From contig JAJDUT010000082.1 in NCBI GenBank assembly GCA_022826515.1, forward strand, positions 1 through 64,000: a stretch of 64,000 bases of DNA, read 5' to 3'. The number at the start of each line of letters is the position of its first letter. Within the stretch, counting starts at the first letter, position 1. Positions 49,818-58,827 of the stretch are shown piece by piece. The position numbers were made by a program, and so were the translations under genes. This stretch comes from Candidatus Latescibacterota bacterium. GTDB lineage: Bacteria; Latescibacterota; UBA2968; UBA8231. The notes below the pieces were generated by a model that saw nothing but the letters and a program-made list of their open reading frames with translations, did not search any database and was not told where the DNA came from.

Positions 49818-52172
49818 TCAACACTTGGACCAGCCGCAGTGCTTGCACATCAGACAGCTACTCTCATATGTTACCGTCGCCCCGCACTCTGGACAGGTCG
49901 TCAGCGTCTTCGGCTCGCTGCTCTCGACGGAACTAGGCGGTACGCCCTCGGGAGCATTAGCATCGGGTTGCTGGCCTGCCTTCCGCTGCAAATAGCGCTC
50001 CATCGCCTTGCCAATGGCGTCCGGCGTTGACAGCACGAGCTCGCCGCCTTCCCACACCGGACTTGGCCCCGAAATGCCCTTCAACTTACTGATGACTTCC
50101 CGCGGGTCAACTCCCGAGCGCAACGCGAGCGAAATTAGCCGACAGATAGCCTCGGACTGGGCGGCCGCATTGCCCCCCGCCTTGCCGATGGTGCTAAAGA
50201 CCTCGCAGAGCCCGTATTCGTCTTCGTTGATCGTTACGTAGATCTTGCCCTCGCCGGTGTTGATCCGTTCGGTAATGCCCGTGGTGACGGCCGGGCGACG
50301 GCGACGGTGGAGGAAGCCATCCGGCCCCAGGTAGTTAGGGGCCTCCACAGCCGAAGTTTCAGCTTCCTTCTTGTCGGCTTGGCCCTCGGTCTGCAGGATG
50401 CCCTCGCGGCTGCCCTCGCGGTACACCGTCACGCCCTTGAGGCCTTCCTTGTACGCGGTGATGTAGATGTCGGCGACCGTCTCTAGCGCGATGTCTTCGG
50501 GCAGGTTGATCGTCGAAGAAATGCTGCTATCGGTGTACTTCTGGAGCACGCCCTGCATCTTGACGCGGAAGTAAGGGTCGATTTCGTGGGCCGTCACCAC
50601 GTAATCGGGCAAGTCCTCGTCGTCGCCGAAGACGCGCTGTATCAGCGGATGATAGACCTTGTATTCGCGGAAACTCTCGCCGTCGTCCTGCTTTACTCGG
50701 CGGGTGTAGCTAGTGCAGAAGATCGGCTCAATCCCCGAACTCGTCTGTGCCACAATCGAACCCGTGCCCACCGGCGGCATGGTGATCAAGGTGCAATTGC
50801 GCAGACCGTGCTCGGCAATTTTCTCTTGCAGTGCTTGAGGCAGGCTCTGGATGAACTTGCTCTGCTTGACGCCCTCCCAGTCAAAAAGCGGAAAGGCTCC
50901 CTTCTCCTGAGCCAGTTCGACGGACATTTCATAGGCGTTGTGGCAGATGGTGGCCATAATGCGGTCAATGATCGTCAGGGCCTCGTCCGAATCGTACTTG
51001 CTCTGCATCAAGACCAGCGCATCGGCCATGCCGGTGATGCCCAAACCCACTCGGCGGTCAGAGGCTACGGCTTCGCGAATTTTGGGCAAGGCATGGTTGT
51101 CCACGTTGTAGTCAATGACATTATCTAAAAAGCGGGTCGCCACGCGGGTGGCCTGCCCCAACTCCTCGTAGTCGAGTTCGCCATCGGCCCGGACGAAGTT
51201 CACCAAATTGAGATTGCCTAAGTTGCAGGCTGTGTACGAGGCCAGTGGCTGTTCGCCGCAGGGATTGGTGCTAGTGAGTGGGTTGGCGTATTCGACATTG
51301 TGATGCTCGCGCATCGTGTCCCAAAAAATAATCCCCGGCTCGGCGCTGGCGTGGGCGTTGGCAATGATCTTGTCCCACAACTGGCGCGCCTTGACTGTGC
51401 GGAACACCTTGCCACTCCAGCGCAAGTCAAAGTCCGAGTCGGCCAACACAGCCTGCATGAACTCGTGGGTAATCAGCACGCTGATATTGGCGTACTGCAC
51501 TTTGGTGCGATTGGCGTCGTTTTTGATGGTGATGAAGTCTTCGATATCGGGATGATCGACCCGCAATGTCAGCATCAGAGCACCGCGACGGCCGGCTTGG
51601 GAGACGGCATTGGTGCTCTCGGAGAGCAGGTTCATAAAGGCGGTGCAACCCGGCGAGGCATCCACCGTAGCGTTGACCGGAGCCCCTTGTGGCCTGAGGA
51701 TCGACAAATCCGTGCCGACCCCACCGCCCGTGCGGTACACCATCGCCGACTCGCTCAAGCAGCGATAGATACCTTCTAAGCTATCTTCTTCAATGGGGAT
51801 GACGTAGCAGTTGGACAGCGTCGGCTTGCGCCTAGCCTCGTCGCGGCCCGCGCCGTGCATGACGCGACCTCCGGGGATGAACTTGAAGTCCATCAATAGC
51901 GAGAAGAAGCGGTCGTACCAGAGTTGGGGATCCTCCTCCACCGAGGCCATGGCCCGGGCGATGCGATCCCAGATGTGCAGCGGGCCGGTTTCGCCGGGTG
52001 CCAAGTACTTGTTGTGCAAAACGTCGATGGCGAGGTCGTTGTCGCCGTAATAGGTCTCAGCATTGGCGGCGCGGGCCAAGAGAGCGTCGTGGCCGTTGCG
52101 CTTGAGCCCATGGCCTTCAAGTTGCGCCAGCAGATCTTCAAAGCGGTGTGCGACTGCGCGTTCGGATTCCAT
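49818..52172 (-). CDS. nrdJ: Adenosylcobalamin-dependent ribonucleotide reductase
   Basis: 784 residues of class II RNR, which reduces ribonucleotides to deoxyribonucleotides using B12. Active-site Cys in LSNCYVIP and TACNLGNLNL, NPCGEQPL with the radical Cys and Glu, and PPVGTGSIVAQTSSGIEP. The C-terminus has a CPECG...CKHCGW zinc-ribbon-like end plus CxxC that is reduced by thioredoxin. The ATP-cone is absent. NrdR lies directly upstream and a pair of NrdR boxes overlaps its promoter. Confidence 0.95.
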   Translation of the reverse strand: MESERAVAHRFEDLLAQLEGHGLKRNGHDALLARAANAETYYGDNDLAIDVLHNKYLAPGETGPLHIWDRIARAMASVEEDPQLWYDRFFSLLMDFKFIPGGRVMHGAGRDEARRKPTLSNCYVIPIEEDSLEGIYRCLSESAMVYRTGGGVGTDLSILRPQGAPVNATVDASPGCTAFMNLLSESTNAVSQAGRRGALMLTLRVDHPDIEDFITIKNDANRTKVQYANISVLITHEFMQAVLADSDFDLRWSGKVFRTVKARQLWDKIIANAHASAEPGIIFWDTMREHHNVEYANPLTSTNPCGEQPLASYTACNLGNLNLVNFVRADGELDYEELGQATRVATRFLDNVIDYNVDNHALPKIREAVASDRRVGLGITGMADALVLMQSKYDSDEALTIIDRIMATICHNAYEMSVELAQEKGAFPLFDWEGVKQSKFIQSLPQALQEKIAEHGLRNCTLITMPPVGTGSIVAQTSSGIEPIFCTSYTRRVKQDDGESFREYKVYHPLIQRVFGDDEDLPDYVVTAHEIDPYFRVKMQGVLQKYTDSSISSTINLPEDIALETVADIYITAYKEGLKGVTVYREGSREGILQTEGQADKKEAETSAVEAPNYLGPDGFLHRRRRPAVTTGITERINTGEGKIYVTINEDEYGLCEVFSTIGKAGGNAAAQSEAICRLISLALRSGVDPREVISKLKGISGPSPVWEGGELVLSTPDAIGKAMERYLQRKAGQQPDANAPEGVPPSSVESSEPKTLTTCPECGATVTYESSCLMCKHCGWSKC

Positions 52173-52288
52173 TCATACCCTCCCATTGAACAAAAAAGTC
52201 CATGAGCGACGTGAAAACATCGCCAAAAATGAGAACTTAAGTTAACTGCTGTTAGGATTAGGGGAGAGAACAAAAGTGCAGCCCCGAG

Positions 52289-52335
52289 ACACATTATCTC
52301 AGGGCATTACACTCATTTGACACTATATGTAGTGT
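52289..52335 (-). promoter_or_regulatory. Tandem NrdR boxes upstream of nrdJ
   Basis: Box at 52320-52335 reads ACACTATATGTAGTGT, a full match to the NrdR consensus. A weaker box at 52289-52304 (ACACATTATCTCAGGG) starts exactly 31 bases away, the spacing usual for paired NrdR boxes. They lie just downstream of the start site of the nrdJ promoter at 52346-52374. Confidence 0.88.
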
Positions 52336-52345
52336 GTTGGGGCCT

Positions 52346-52374
52346 AAAGTAGAAACGGCGTGCGTATTTGTCAA
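52346..52374 (-). promoter_or_regulatory. nrdJ promoter
   Basis: Minus strand TTGACA (52374-52369), 17-base spacer, TACTTT (52351-52346). Start site would be near 52339, so the strong NrdR box covers about +4 to +19. Confidence 0.7.
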
Positions 52375-52444
52375 GTCAAAAACAAGGTCCAGAGCAATTT
52401 CTTTTCAATCCGGTTACGATGCGCTAAAAAAACAGTTCTGGCCT

Positions 52445-52897
52445 TTAATTATTGGCCAATTGCTCCAATTCGCGCATGAAATCGCTCTTGTCTTTGAACT
52501 GGCGATAAACCGAGGCAAAGCGCACGTACGCCACGTCGTTGAGCTGGCGCAGATGCTCTATAACGCGCTCGCCGAGCTGTTTGGAGGGAATTTCCTTCAC
52601 GTTGAGATTGCCCACTTCGGCCTCGATCTGATCGACGAGTTGCTCGATCTCCTCGGCCGAAACGGTCGTCTTGTAACAGGCTACCTGTATCTTGTCGAGC
52701 AGCTTGCTGCGATCAAAAGGCTCGCGCCGACCGTCGGCCTTAATGACGGATAGGGGTACGTTTTCGATGTATTCATAGGTTGTGAAGCGCTTGGTACAGC
52801 TTATGCACTCGCGGCGACGGCGAATCGCCATACCTTCGCGGCACGACCGCGAATCCACCACCCGATCTTCTTCACAATTGCAATAAGGACACCGCAT
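52445..52897 (-). CDS. nrdR: Transcriptional repressor NrdR
   Basis: 150 residues. N-terminal zinc ribbon MRCPYCNCEEDRVVDSRSCREG and CISCTKRF, and a C-terminal ATP-cone (SVIKADGRREPFDRSKL). It represses nucleotide reductase genes when dATP is high. Start ATG 52897. The boxes upstream of nrdJ, the next gene, fit this regulator. Confidence 0.96.
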   Translation of the reverse strand: MRCPYCNCEEDRVVDSRSCREGMAIRRRRECISCTKRFTTYEYIENVPLSVIKADGRREPFDRSKLLDKIQVACYKTTVSAEEIEQLVDQIEAEVGNLNVKEIPSKQLGERVIEHLRQLNDVAYVRFASVYRQFKDKSDFMRELEQLANN

Positions 52898-52998
52898 AGA
52901 CTAATCCTCCTAGCGTACGGTGGACGGCGTTTGGGTGGGGAAGAAGGGGAAGAAAAGTAATACTAAATATAATAAAAATAGGAAGATATTAGCAACCG

Positions 52999-53655
52999 TC
53001 AGTTAAGCCTGAAGGTGAAGGGTAGGCTGACCCAAACCTTGACGGGCCTATCGTTTTGCATCGCCGGCGTAAACTCCGACTGGAGCGCGGCGTCTTTGGC
53101 GACCTCGTGGAATACCTTGGGACCCGTGATCTTGCCGATCTGCTCGACCTTTCCGTCTTTGCCGACTAGCGCGGTGACAAACACCTTGCCAGTGATATTG
53201 GCCTTCTGGGCGGTAGCCGGATACTTCGGCGTTACTTTTTTAATAATCACAGGCTTTTTCTCGACCCGCCACAACTCGACGATCTCCTCTTCCTCTTCCA
53301 ACTCAACTTCCTCAACCACCACCTCCTCTAATGGCGGCGGCGGTGCCAGATCGTCGAGATCGAGATCGAGATCGGTGTCCTCAATGGTCACGTCATCCGG
53401 GACATCCGGGTTGTCGGTGGGCACGGGCACGACCGGTCGGGCCGGTGGCGGGGGCCGGCGCTCCTGTTTAGTCTCGGGGATTTCTTCGAGTTGAATGATA
53501 ATCGGCTGTTCGGATTTGGCGTAGGCGTCAGGCTCAAAGCTGGGAAATAGGCCAAAGAGAGCCGCGTGCAAGAGGGTAGAAAGACCCGTGCAGGCCCATA
53601 TCGTCTTCCGGTACGTCAACCGCAGGTTGGCTTCAGGCTGTTTGCCACGAATCAT
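52999..53655 (-). CDS. TonB-family energy transducer
   Basis: 218 residues. N-terminal transmembrane anchor (ACTGLSTLLHAALFGLF), a Pro-rich and acidic spacer (RPPPPARPVVPVP, DLDLDLDDLAPPPPLEE) and a C-terminal TonB domain (VTPKYPATAQKANITGKVFV). It transmits proton-motive force to outer-membrane receptors. Start ATG 53655 overlaps the ExbD-like stop by four bases. Confidence 0.92.
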   Translation of the reverse strand: MIRGKQPEANLRLTYRKTIWACTGLSTLLHAALFGLFPSFEPDAYAKSEQPIIIQLEEIPETKQERRPPPPARPVVPVPTDNPDVPDDVTIEDTDLDLDLDDLAPPPPLEEVVVEEVELEEEEEIVELWRVEKKPVIIKKVTPKYPATAQKANITGKVFVTALVGKDGKVEQIGKITGPKVFHEVAKDAALQSEFTPAMQNDRPVKVWVSLPFTFRLN

Positions 53656-54065
53656 TCGTCCAGCTCCCGCTTGGTGGAGAAATTGACCCGCAAGGCTTCG
53701 ACCTTGCGCAATTCCTCCATGACATCGGAAATCACCCCAAACTCGGAGTCCTTATCGCCCCGCAATGAGATGATCAGCCGAGGATTGGCCGTCAGGTACT
53801 TATGTACCAGCTTGCCCACTTCGGAAAGCGGTATGTTCCGATCCTCGATATTGACGACTCCCTCGCTACTGACCCAAACCTGCAATACGTTGCGGCGGCT
53901 TTGGAGCTTCTCAATTTTTTCGGCCTGTGGCAACTCCACCGGCACACCCCTATAGCGCACGAAAACCGTCGAGACCATAAAGAATACAAGGAGCAAGAAG
54001 GATATATCGGCCATAGAGGCGGTGGGAATAACGCTAACTACTTTGGCTTTGCGTGCGAATTTCAT
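53652..54065 (-). CDS. ExbD/TolR-family protein
   Basis: 137 residues. N-terminal anchor with ADISFLLLVFFMVSTVF, containing the key Asp (ADIS), then a periplasmic domain. One of two consecutive paralogs. The Asp likely carries protons with ExbB. Confidence 0.9.
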   Translation of the reverse strand: MKFARKAKVVSVIPTASMADISFLLLVFFMVSTVFVRYRGVPVELPQAEKIEKLQSRRNVLQVWVSSEGVVNIEDRNIPLSEVGKLVHKYLTANPRLIISLRGDKDSEFGVISDVMEELRKVEALRVNFSTKRELDE

Positions 54066-54068
54066 CGG

Positions 54069-54482
54069 TTATTCTTCCGGGTTGGCAATCGAGATTTTGG
54101 TGGCCCCGGCCAGTTTGAGCTCGTCTAGTACATCGACGAAGGTCCGATAGGTAGCCCCGCGCTCGGTCTTGAGCGAAACGATCAGATTCTCGTTTTCTTG
54201 CAAACGCCCTTCAATGCGTCCCTTGAGTTCAGCAAACGGCACTGGTGTTAGCTGATCATTCTCAAAAAAGGCGACTTGGTCGCGGGCATTGATCCACACG
54301 TTGAGAATATTCTTTTCTCGTATTTCCTTGGTCTCGCCCACCGGCGGCAAGTGCAACGAGAGGCCCTTGTCTTGGTTCATCGTGGTCGTGACGAGGAAGA
54401 ACACGATCAACAGAAAGGCGATATCCGCCATCGAAGCCGTGGGGATTTCCGGGGCAACCCGGCTCTGGCGCCTTCCGATCAC
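54069..54482 (-). CDS. ExbD/TolR-family protein
   Basis: 137 residues, the second ExbD-like paralog. Anchor ADIAFLLIVFFLVTTTM contains the conserved Asp, followed by a periplasmic beta-alpha domain. Start ATG 54482. It is two bases after the ExbB-like stop. Confidence 0.9.
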   Translation of the reverse strand: MIGRRQSRVAPEIPTASMADIAFLLIVFFLVTTTMNQDKGLSLHLPPVGETKEIREKNILNVWINARDQVAFFENDQLTPVPFAELKGRIEGRLQENENLIVSLKTERGATYRTFVDVLDELKLAGATKISIANPEE

Positions 54483-54484
54483 GT

Positions 54485-55102
54485 CTAGGCTCCTTGGTGC
54501 TCGCGTGCGGCCAACAAGTCGATGAAGTTGGCCGTCTGCTCGGTCATATCGGCGATGATCTTATCGATGCGATTGGCGCAGAAGTTGTAGCAAAACTGAA
54601 TTAGGATGCCCACGATCAAACCCGAGGCTGTGGTGATTAGAGCCTCGGAAATACCACCCGCGACCATGGAAGGTTCCACGTCGCCGGCTTCCTTGATCGC
54701 CTGAAAGGCGTTGATCATACCGCTGACCGTGCCTAAAAAGCCTATCATCGGTGCCAAGTTGGCCACTGTCGAGAGCCAGACCATACCGCGCTCGAGAAAG
54801 GCCATCTCCACTGCGCCAGAATTGTCAATGGCTTTCTCGACGTGGTTGAGGCCGCGCTCTAGGCGCAGGAGCCCTGCGTGGATGACCGAGGCAACCGGAC
54901 CGCGCGTATTTGAGCAAAGCTCAGCCGCTGCGTCGGGGCCACCGCTTTCGAGTGCCTCTTCGAGGTTCGCAAAGAAATTCGCCGCGTCAATCGACGACCG
55001 CGACAGATTGTACAAGCGCTCAATCGCTACGGCAACGCCAACGATGAGTAGAATGAGCAGAGGATACATGGCCCATCCACCGTCTTGAAAAAGCTCTACC
55101 AT
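54485..55102 (-). CDS. MotA/TolQ/ExbB proton channel protein
   Basis: 205 residues with three membrane segments (MYPLLILLIVGVAVAIERL, TVANLAPMIGFLGTVSGMI, ALITTASGLIVGILIQFCYNF) and a cytoplasmic loop. The ATVANLAPMIGFLGTV motif is family-typical. It forms the proton channel of the TonB energiser. Start ATG 55102. Confidence 0.92.
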   Translation of the reverse strand: MVELFQDGGWAMYPLLILLIVGVAVAIERLYNLSRSSIDAANFFANLEEALESGGPDAAAELCSNTRGPVASVIHAGLLRLERGLNHVEKAIDNSGAVEMAFLERGMVWLSTVANLAPMIGFLGTVSGMINAFQAIKEAGDVEPSMVAGGISEALITTASGLIVGILIQFCYNFCANRIDKIIADMTEQTANFIDLLAAREHQGA

Positions 55103-55156
55103 TTTTTCTCCTCGCGATTGTAAAGTTAGCCCCGATCTAACAGACCGGAGCGGTGT

Positions 55157-56308
55157 TTAGTTCTGCTCCTCTTGTGCATCTTCACCACCGAAGAACTGCC
55201 GCTTGAGCTTTTCTTCCTCGGTCTCGGGTGGCCGGAGCTGCCAGATGCGCTGCTGGGCCACCTTTTCCCAAGCCGGATCGGCCTTAGCTTTTTCAAAGGC
55301 GGCGATAGCTCCTTCCTCGTCGCCTTCCTTCACCAGATTGTCGCCTTTGAGTAGCAGTAGGTGTGCATCCTTGGGATTTACCTTCAGCCCCCGCCCCAGC
55401 CACGCTTTTGCCGAGGCGAACTCGCCGCGGCCTTGGTGCCACTCCACTAGCTCAGCGATGCTCTTCGAATCCTTGGGGTCGGCCTCGACCATGCCCTTGA
55501 GGCCCTTGAAACGCCAAGTGTCATCGCCCTCTTCAGAAGCGATTGATGCGATTCGGTTGTAATAGGAATAGGCGTTCTGTGAATCCACCTTTGCCAGTTC
55601 CAATAGCGTGTCGTAAGCCCCTTCGACATCGCCGACCTCTAGCTTCAACTCGACGATGCTCTCCAATTGGTCGGCACCACCTGTCCCACCCTCGATTTGG
55701 CGTTTACGCCACTCAAGAGCCTGATCCACCTGTCCCAATTCCTGATGCAACAACGCAAGTATTTCAAATAGGTCGGCATCCTTTGCCCCATCCTCGACCA
55801 ACTGTTCATAGTGAGCGACGGCCCGCCCGTTGTGGCCCCCGCGGCGGTAGAGGTCGGCCAACTCGCGGCGGTACTTAGCTGCGTCCGGCTTTTTGAGCAG
55901 TACGCGCTCCAAACTCCAAGCAGCCGAATCGGGCAAGTCCATGGCTTTATGTATCGTATAGAGAAGCAGGTTGGAATTCAGATGCAGCGAGTCGACGCTG
56001 ATCGCCTGGCGCAGTGCGACGCGTGCCTGGGGCAGTGCGATACGTGCGCCGGTGGAATCCTTTTTTTCGTAATAGAGCTGCCCCAAGAAGTAGGCGGCCG
56101 TCAACTCTTGGGGACTATATTGCAAAACAGTCGTGTAATAGCCTATGGCCCTATCGTACTCTTTGTTTGTGCGAGCTGTCTTGGCGTAGTATTTGTACTT
56201 ACGGATTGAATCGGCTATTGCAACCTCATTCTCGTTGGCTCTGGCGTCGGCACCCAAAACTAAAGCGCAGATCACTAGCCATAGTGTACGCATCAGATTA
56301 CATTTCAC
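55157..56308 (-). CDS. Secreted TPR-repeat protein
   Basis: 383 residues. GTG 56308 follows GAGGA by nine bases and yields a signal peptide (MRTLWLVICALVLGADARA); ATG 56293 is the alternative. Ten or so TPR repeats follow (for example AIGYYTTVLQYSPQELTAAYFLG, AVAHYEQLVEDGAKDADLFEIL). TPR partners often accompany ExbB/D/TonB operons in this superphylum. It lies 54 bases upstream of the ExbB-like gene in the same direction. Confidence 0.82.
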   Translation of the reverse strand: MKCNLMRTLWLVICALVLGADARANENEVAIADSIRKYKYYAKTARTNKEYDRAIGYYTTVLQYSPQELTAAYFLGQLYYEKKDSTGARIALPQARVALRQAISVDSLHLNSNLLLYTIHKAMDLPDSAAWSLERVLLKKPDAAKYRRELADLYRRGGHNGRAVAHYEQLVEDGAKDADLFEILALLHQELGQVDQALEWRKRQIEGGTGGADQLESIVELKLEVGDVEGAYDTLLELAKVDSQNAYSYYNRIASIASEEGDDTWRFKGLKGMVEADPKDSKSIAELVEWHQGRGEFASAKAWLGRGLKVNPKDAHLLLLKGDNLVKEGDEEGAIAAFEKAKADPAWEKVAQQRIWQLRPPETEEEKLKRQFFGGEDAQEEQN

Positions 56309-56665
56309 GGTAAACAATCCTCAATATGGCCCTCAATATGGCTACGGTCTCCGATCCGCGACAATTTGCGGGTTTATTGTCATTGCTTAATGCAGGCTTC
56401 GTAAAGTTGTCAAGATATGGATTTACTGTTTGGGATGCAACTTCAAAGACTACCTAAATGTTAAATATAATACCCCCTCATTACATCTTTATAGCAACTG
56501 CGTTACATTTTCGCGGTTCTCCTCACATCTTTAGATTGACAAGTATTTATTTTTAATGCACTTTATCCGCTTTATAGCAGTATAGCGACGAGCGCGTTTA
56601 TCCGCGCTACCGCCACATTCACTTCGCCGCAATCGAGCGGCGGAGCTAATCTGAGAGAAGAAGCC
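56309..56665. other. AT-rich divergent intergenic region
   Basis: About 350 bases without a gene between the TPR protein and accD. It is AT-rich and must hold promoters for both. TTGACA occurs at 56536-56541 without a good -10 at 17 bases. A perfect 12-bp tandem repeat (56319-56330, 56331-56342; CCTCAATATGGC) duplicates the ribosome-binding region of the TPR gene. No RNA gene was seen. Confidence 0.6.
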
Positions 56666-57520
56666 GTGAACTGGTTTGAAAAAATGAAATCTGGGATCAA
56701 GTCCCTAATAAAACGCGATATCCCTCAAGGCATCTGGATCAAGTGTAAAAAGTGCGGCCATTCCAACTACGAGATGGCCCTGCGACGCCGGCACTGGATC
56801 TGTCCGGAGTGCACTTGGCACTATCCCATTGGCCATCAGCAGTACATCGACCTGCTCATCGACGACGGTACATTCACCGAAATTAACGCCAACGTGGCAC
56901 CTGTCGATCCGCTCAAGTTCAAAGGCTACCGAGACAAAATCAAGACCAGTCGCCGCCAGAGCGGCCTAAAAGAATCGGTGTACACCGGCATCGGCCAAAT
57001 CGACGGCCATTCCGTCGCCTTGGCGATCATGGACTCGCGTTATCTCACGGGCACGTTGGGCGGCGCGACCGGCGAGAAGCTCTGCCGGCTCATCGACCGC
57101 GCCATAGCTGAACGACGCACGCTAGTCATCGTCTGCCAGTCGGGTGGTGCTAGGATGCAGGAAAGCGCCTATTCGCTGATGCAGATGGCGCGGATTAGCG
57201 CCAAGCTCAACCAGCTCTCGCAAAACGGCTTGCTCTATATTGCTATTCTTACCGACCCAACGTATGGCGGCGTCACCGCCAGCTTTGCCATGCTCGGCGA
57301 TATCGCCTTGGCCGAACCCGGTGCGCGCATCGGCTTTGCAGGCCAAACCGTCATCCAGCAATTCCTCGGCACAGACGCTCCCCTGCCCGAAGGCTTCCAA
57401 CTAGCCGAGACCGTCCTCGAACACGGCTTTATCGACCGCATCGTCCCGCGCGACCGCATGGCAGCGGAACTAGCGCGCTTGATATCTCTGTTGGTCCCGC
57501 AGACTGCCAGCCACGCCTAG
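56666..57520 (+). CDS. accD: Acetyl-CoA carboxylase carboxyltransferase subunit beta
   Basis: 284 residues. Zinc finger CKKCGHSNYEMALRRR and CPECTWHYP at residues 28-50, then the carboxyltransferase crotonase-like core (GGARMQESAYSLMQMAR, PTYGGVTASFAMLGDI, GFAGQTVIQQFLG). It starts at GTG 56666. It makes malonyl-CoA for fatty-acid synthesis. AccA is not adjacent. It overlaps the convergent BamA-like gene by four bases. Confidence 0.95.
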   Translation: MNWFEKMKSGIKSLIKRDIPQGIWIKCKKCGHSNYEMALRRRHWICPECTWHYPIGHQQYIDLLIDDGTFTEINANVAPVDPLKFKGYRDKIKTSRRQSGLKESVYTGIGQIDGHSVALAIMDSRYLTGTLGGATGEKLCRLIDRAIAERRTLVIVCQSGGARMQESAYSLMQMARISAKLNQLSQNGLLYIAILTDPTYGGVTASFAMLGDIALAEPGARIGFAGQTVIQQFLGTDAPLPEGFQLAETVLEHGFIDRIVPRDRMAAELARLISLLVPQTASHA

Positions 57521-58827
57521 AAGTTGTGTCCTAGGCTCAGCCAGATATCCACTTGCTCGTCGGCAATGCCCATACCCAGGCGGATCACCAGATCGGCGTC
57601 CCAGACCATGCGCACTCCTGCGCCGCCGCTGATGTGCATGCCCGACCACCCAATTTTATCCAAGTCGGGCCAGACTCGGCCCGCATCAAAAAAAGTTACC
57701 CCCTGCCACTCTATGTACTGTCCGTAAAACCAGATGTCGTACAGTTGGTAGCGCAATTCGACATTGGACAAAAAGCGCACATCGTCTGTAAACCGCTGGG
57801 TATCGAAACCGCGCAGCGAATCGCTGCCGCCCAGCCCCTTGACCCGGCGACTGCCTCCTATTTCGCCATAGGCATAGAGCGGTACTTCACCACTGAGTAC
57901 CTCTAGCACGAGACGATGAGAGAAATTCACCCGAGGCGACAGCGGGATGTAGTAAGCGTTGGTCAGGGTTACGCGGCTAAAGTCAATAGGCTCAAAAAAC
58001 AGCGCTAGCAGGGAGTTGCGCGCCGACTCGTACGACCACTCCTGAAAGAAGCCGCGCCGCGGCACCACTTCGTCGTCACGGGTATCCCACTGGAGAGTCG
58101 CACTGATAAACCCCGAAAACCCATCTATCACTCCATCTGGGGTGCCTCGCTCCAAATAGAACGCCTGCGTCCCCCGCTGGTCCACATCGACGCGCTCCAG
58201 CCCAAAACCGACCGACATGGATACTGGACCGTACAACTGGCGAAAAAGGCTCACCAAAATCCGCGGGTTTCTTTCTAGAATGTAATAGTAGTAGTTCTCA
58301 TCCTTGAAATCAGCACTCTTAGGCTTGATGAAGTCGCGATTGAATGCGCTCTTGTTGCCCAACCCATAGTAGCGCGTACGCAGATTGCGCTCGCGGAAAA
58401 ACTCCAGTCTCAGACCGAAACCCGTCCCCGAAATCCGGGGCACCCTCAGTCGTACGCGATGTTTTAGTTTGCCCTCAGAAGACTGCTGGACGTGCAACGT
58501 CAGCTTGTAGAGATAGGGCTGCCGCCGGTAGTCAGCCCAGTGGACGCGCGCACCCCAATTCCAGCCCGTGTTAGGGCTGAGATAAGCGAGCGGCAGGCCG
58601 GTGACGCCATAGGGAATGCCCCGCAGGGTAAACTGGCGTCGCTTTGCCATCCAGCGCACGGCTTCTACGGTCTGCTGGGTCGCCACCTGCGAGACTTTGG
58701 TCAGCAGCGGGGACGAAGGCTGGCTTTGAGTGGAATCGACGCGGCCTTCGCCTTCGCCCCATGCGCTCTTTGCGAACAATAGGACGCCGATGCAGCTATA
58801 GTTGAGAAGCCGCTTAACCACGACCAT
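57517..58827 (-). CDS. BamA/D15-type surface antigen barrel
   Basis: 436 residues. Signal-like N-terminus (YSCIGVLLFAKSAWG), then a beta-barrel of the bacterial surface antigen family without clear POTRA domains. The barrel ends with SGGAGVRMVWDADLVIRLGMG and WLSLGHNF (terminal Phe). Compared with BamA (about 800 residues) this is a short relative. ATG 58827 or GTG 58821; the GTG has the better spacing from GGTGGAG. It overlaps the surE end by about 14 bases. Confidence 0.78.
   Translation of the reverse strand: MVVVKRLLNYSCIGVLLFAKSAWGEGEGRVDSTQSQPSSPLLTKVSQVATQQTVEAVRWMAKRRQFTLRGIPYGVTGLPLAYLSPNTGWNWGARVHWADYRRQPYLYKLTLHVQQSSEGKLKHRVRLRVPRISGTGFGLRLEFFRERNLRTRYYGLGNKSAFNRDFIKPKSADFKDENYYYYILERNPRILVSLFRQLYGPVSMSVGFGLERVDVDQRGTQAFYLERGTPDGVIDGFSGFISATLQWDTRDDEVVPRRGFFQEWSYESARNSLLALFFEPIDFSRVTLTNAYYIPLSPRVNFSHRLVLEVLSGEVPLYAYGEIGGSRRVKGLGGSDSLRGFDTQRFTDDVRFLSNVELRYQLYDIWFYGQYIEWQGVTFFDAGRVWPDLDKIGWSGMHISGGAGVRMVWDADLVIRLGMGIADEQVDIWLSLGHNF

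Noticed and set aside
52173..52444. Cobalamin riboswitch upstream of nrdJ
   Set aside because: No conserved B12-box-like segment was seen; the paired NrdR boxes and promoter explain the region better.
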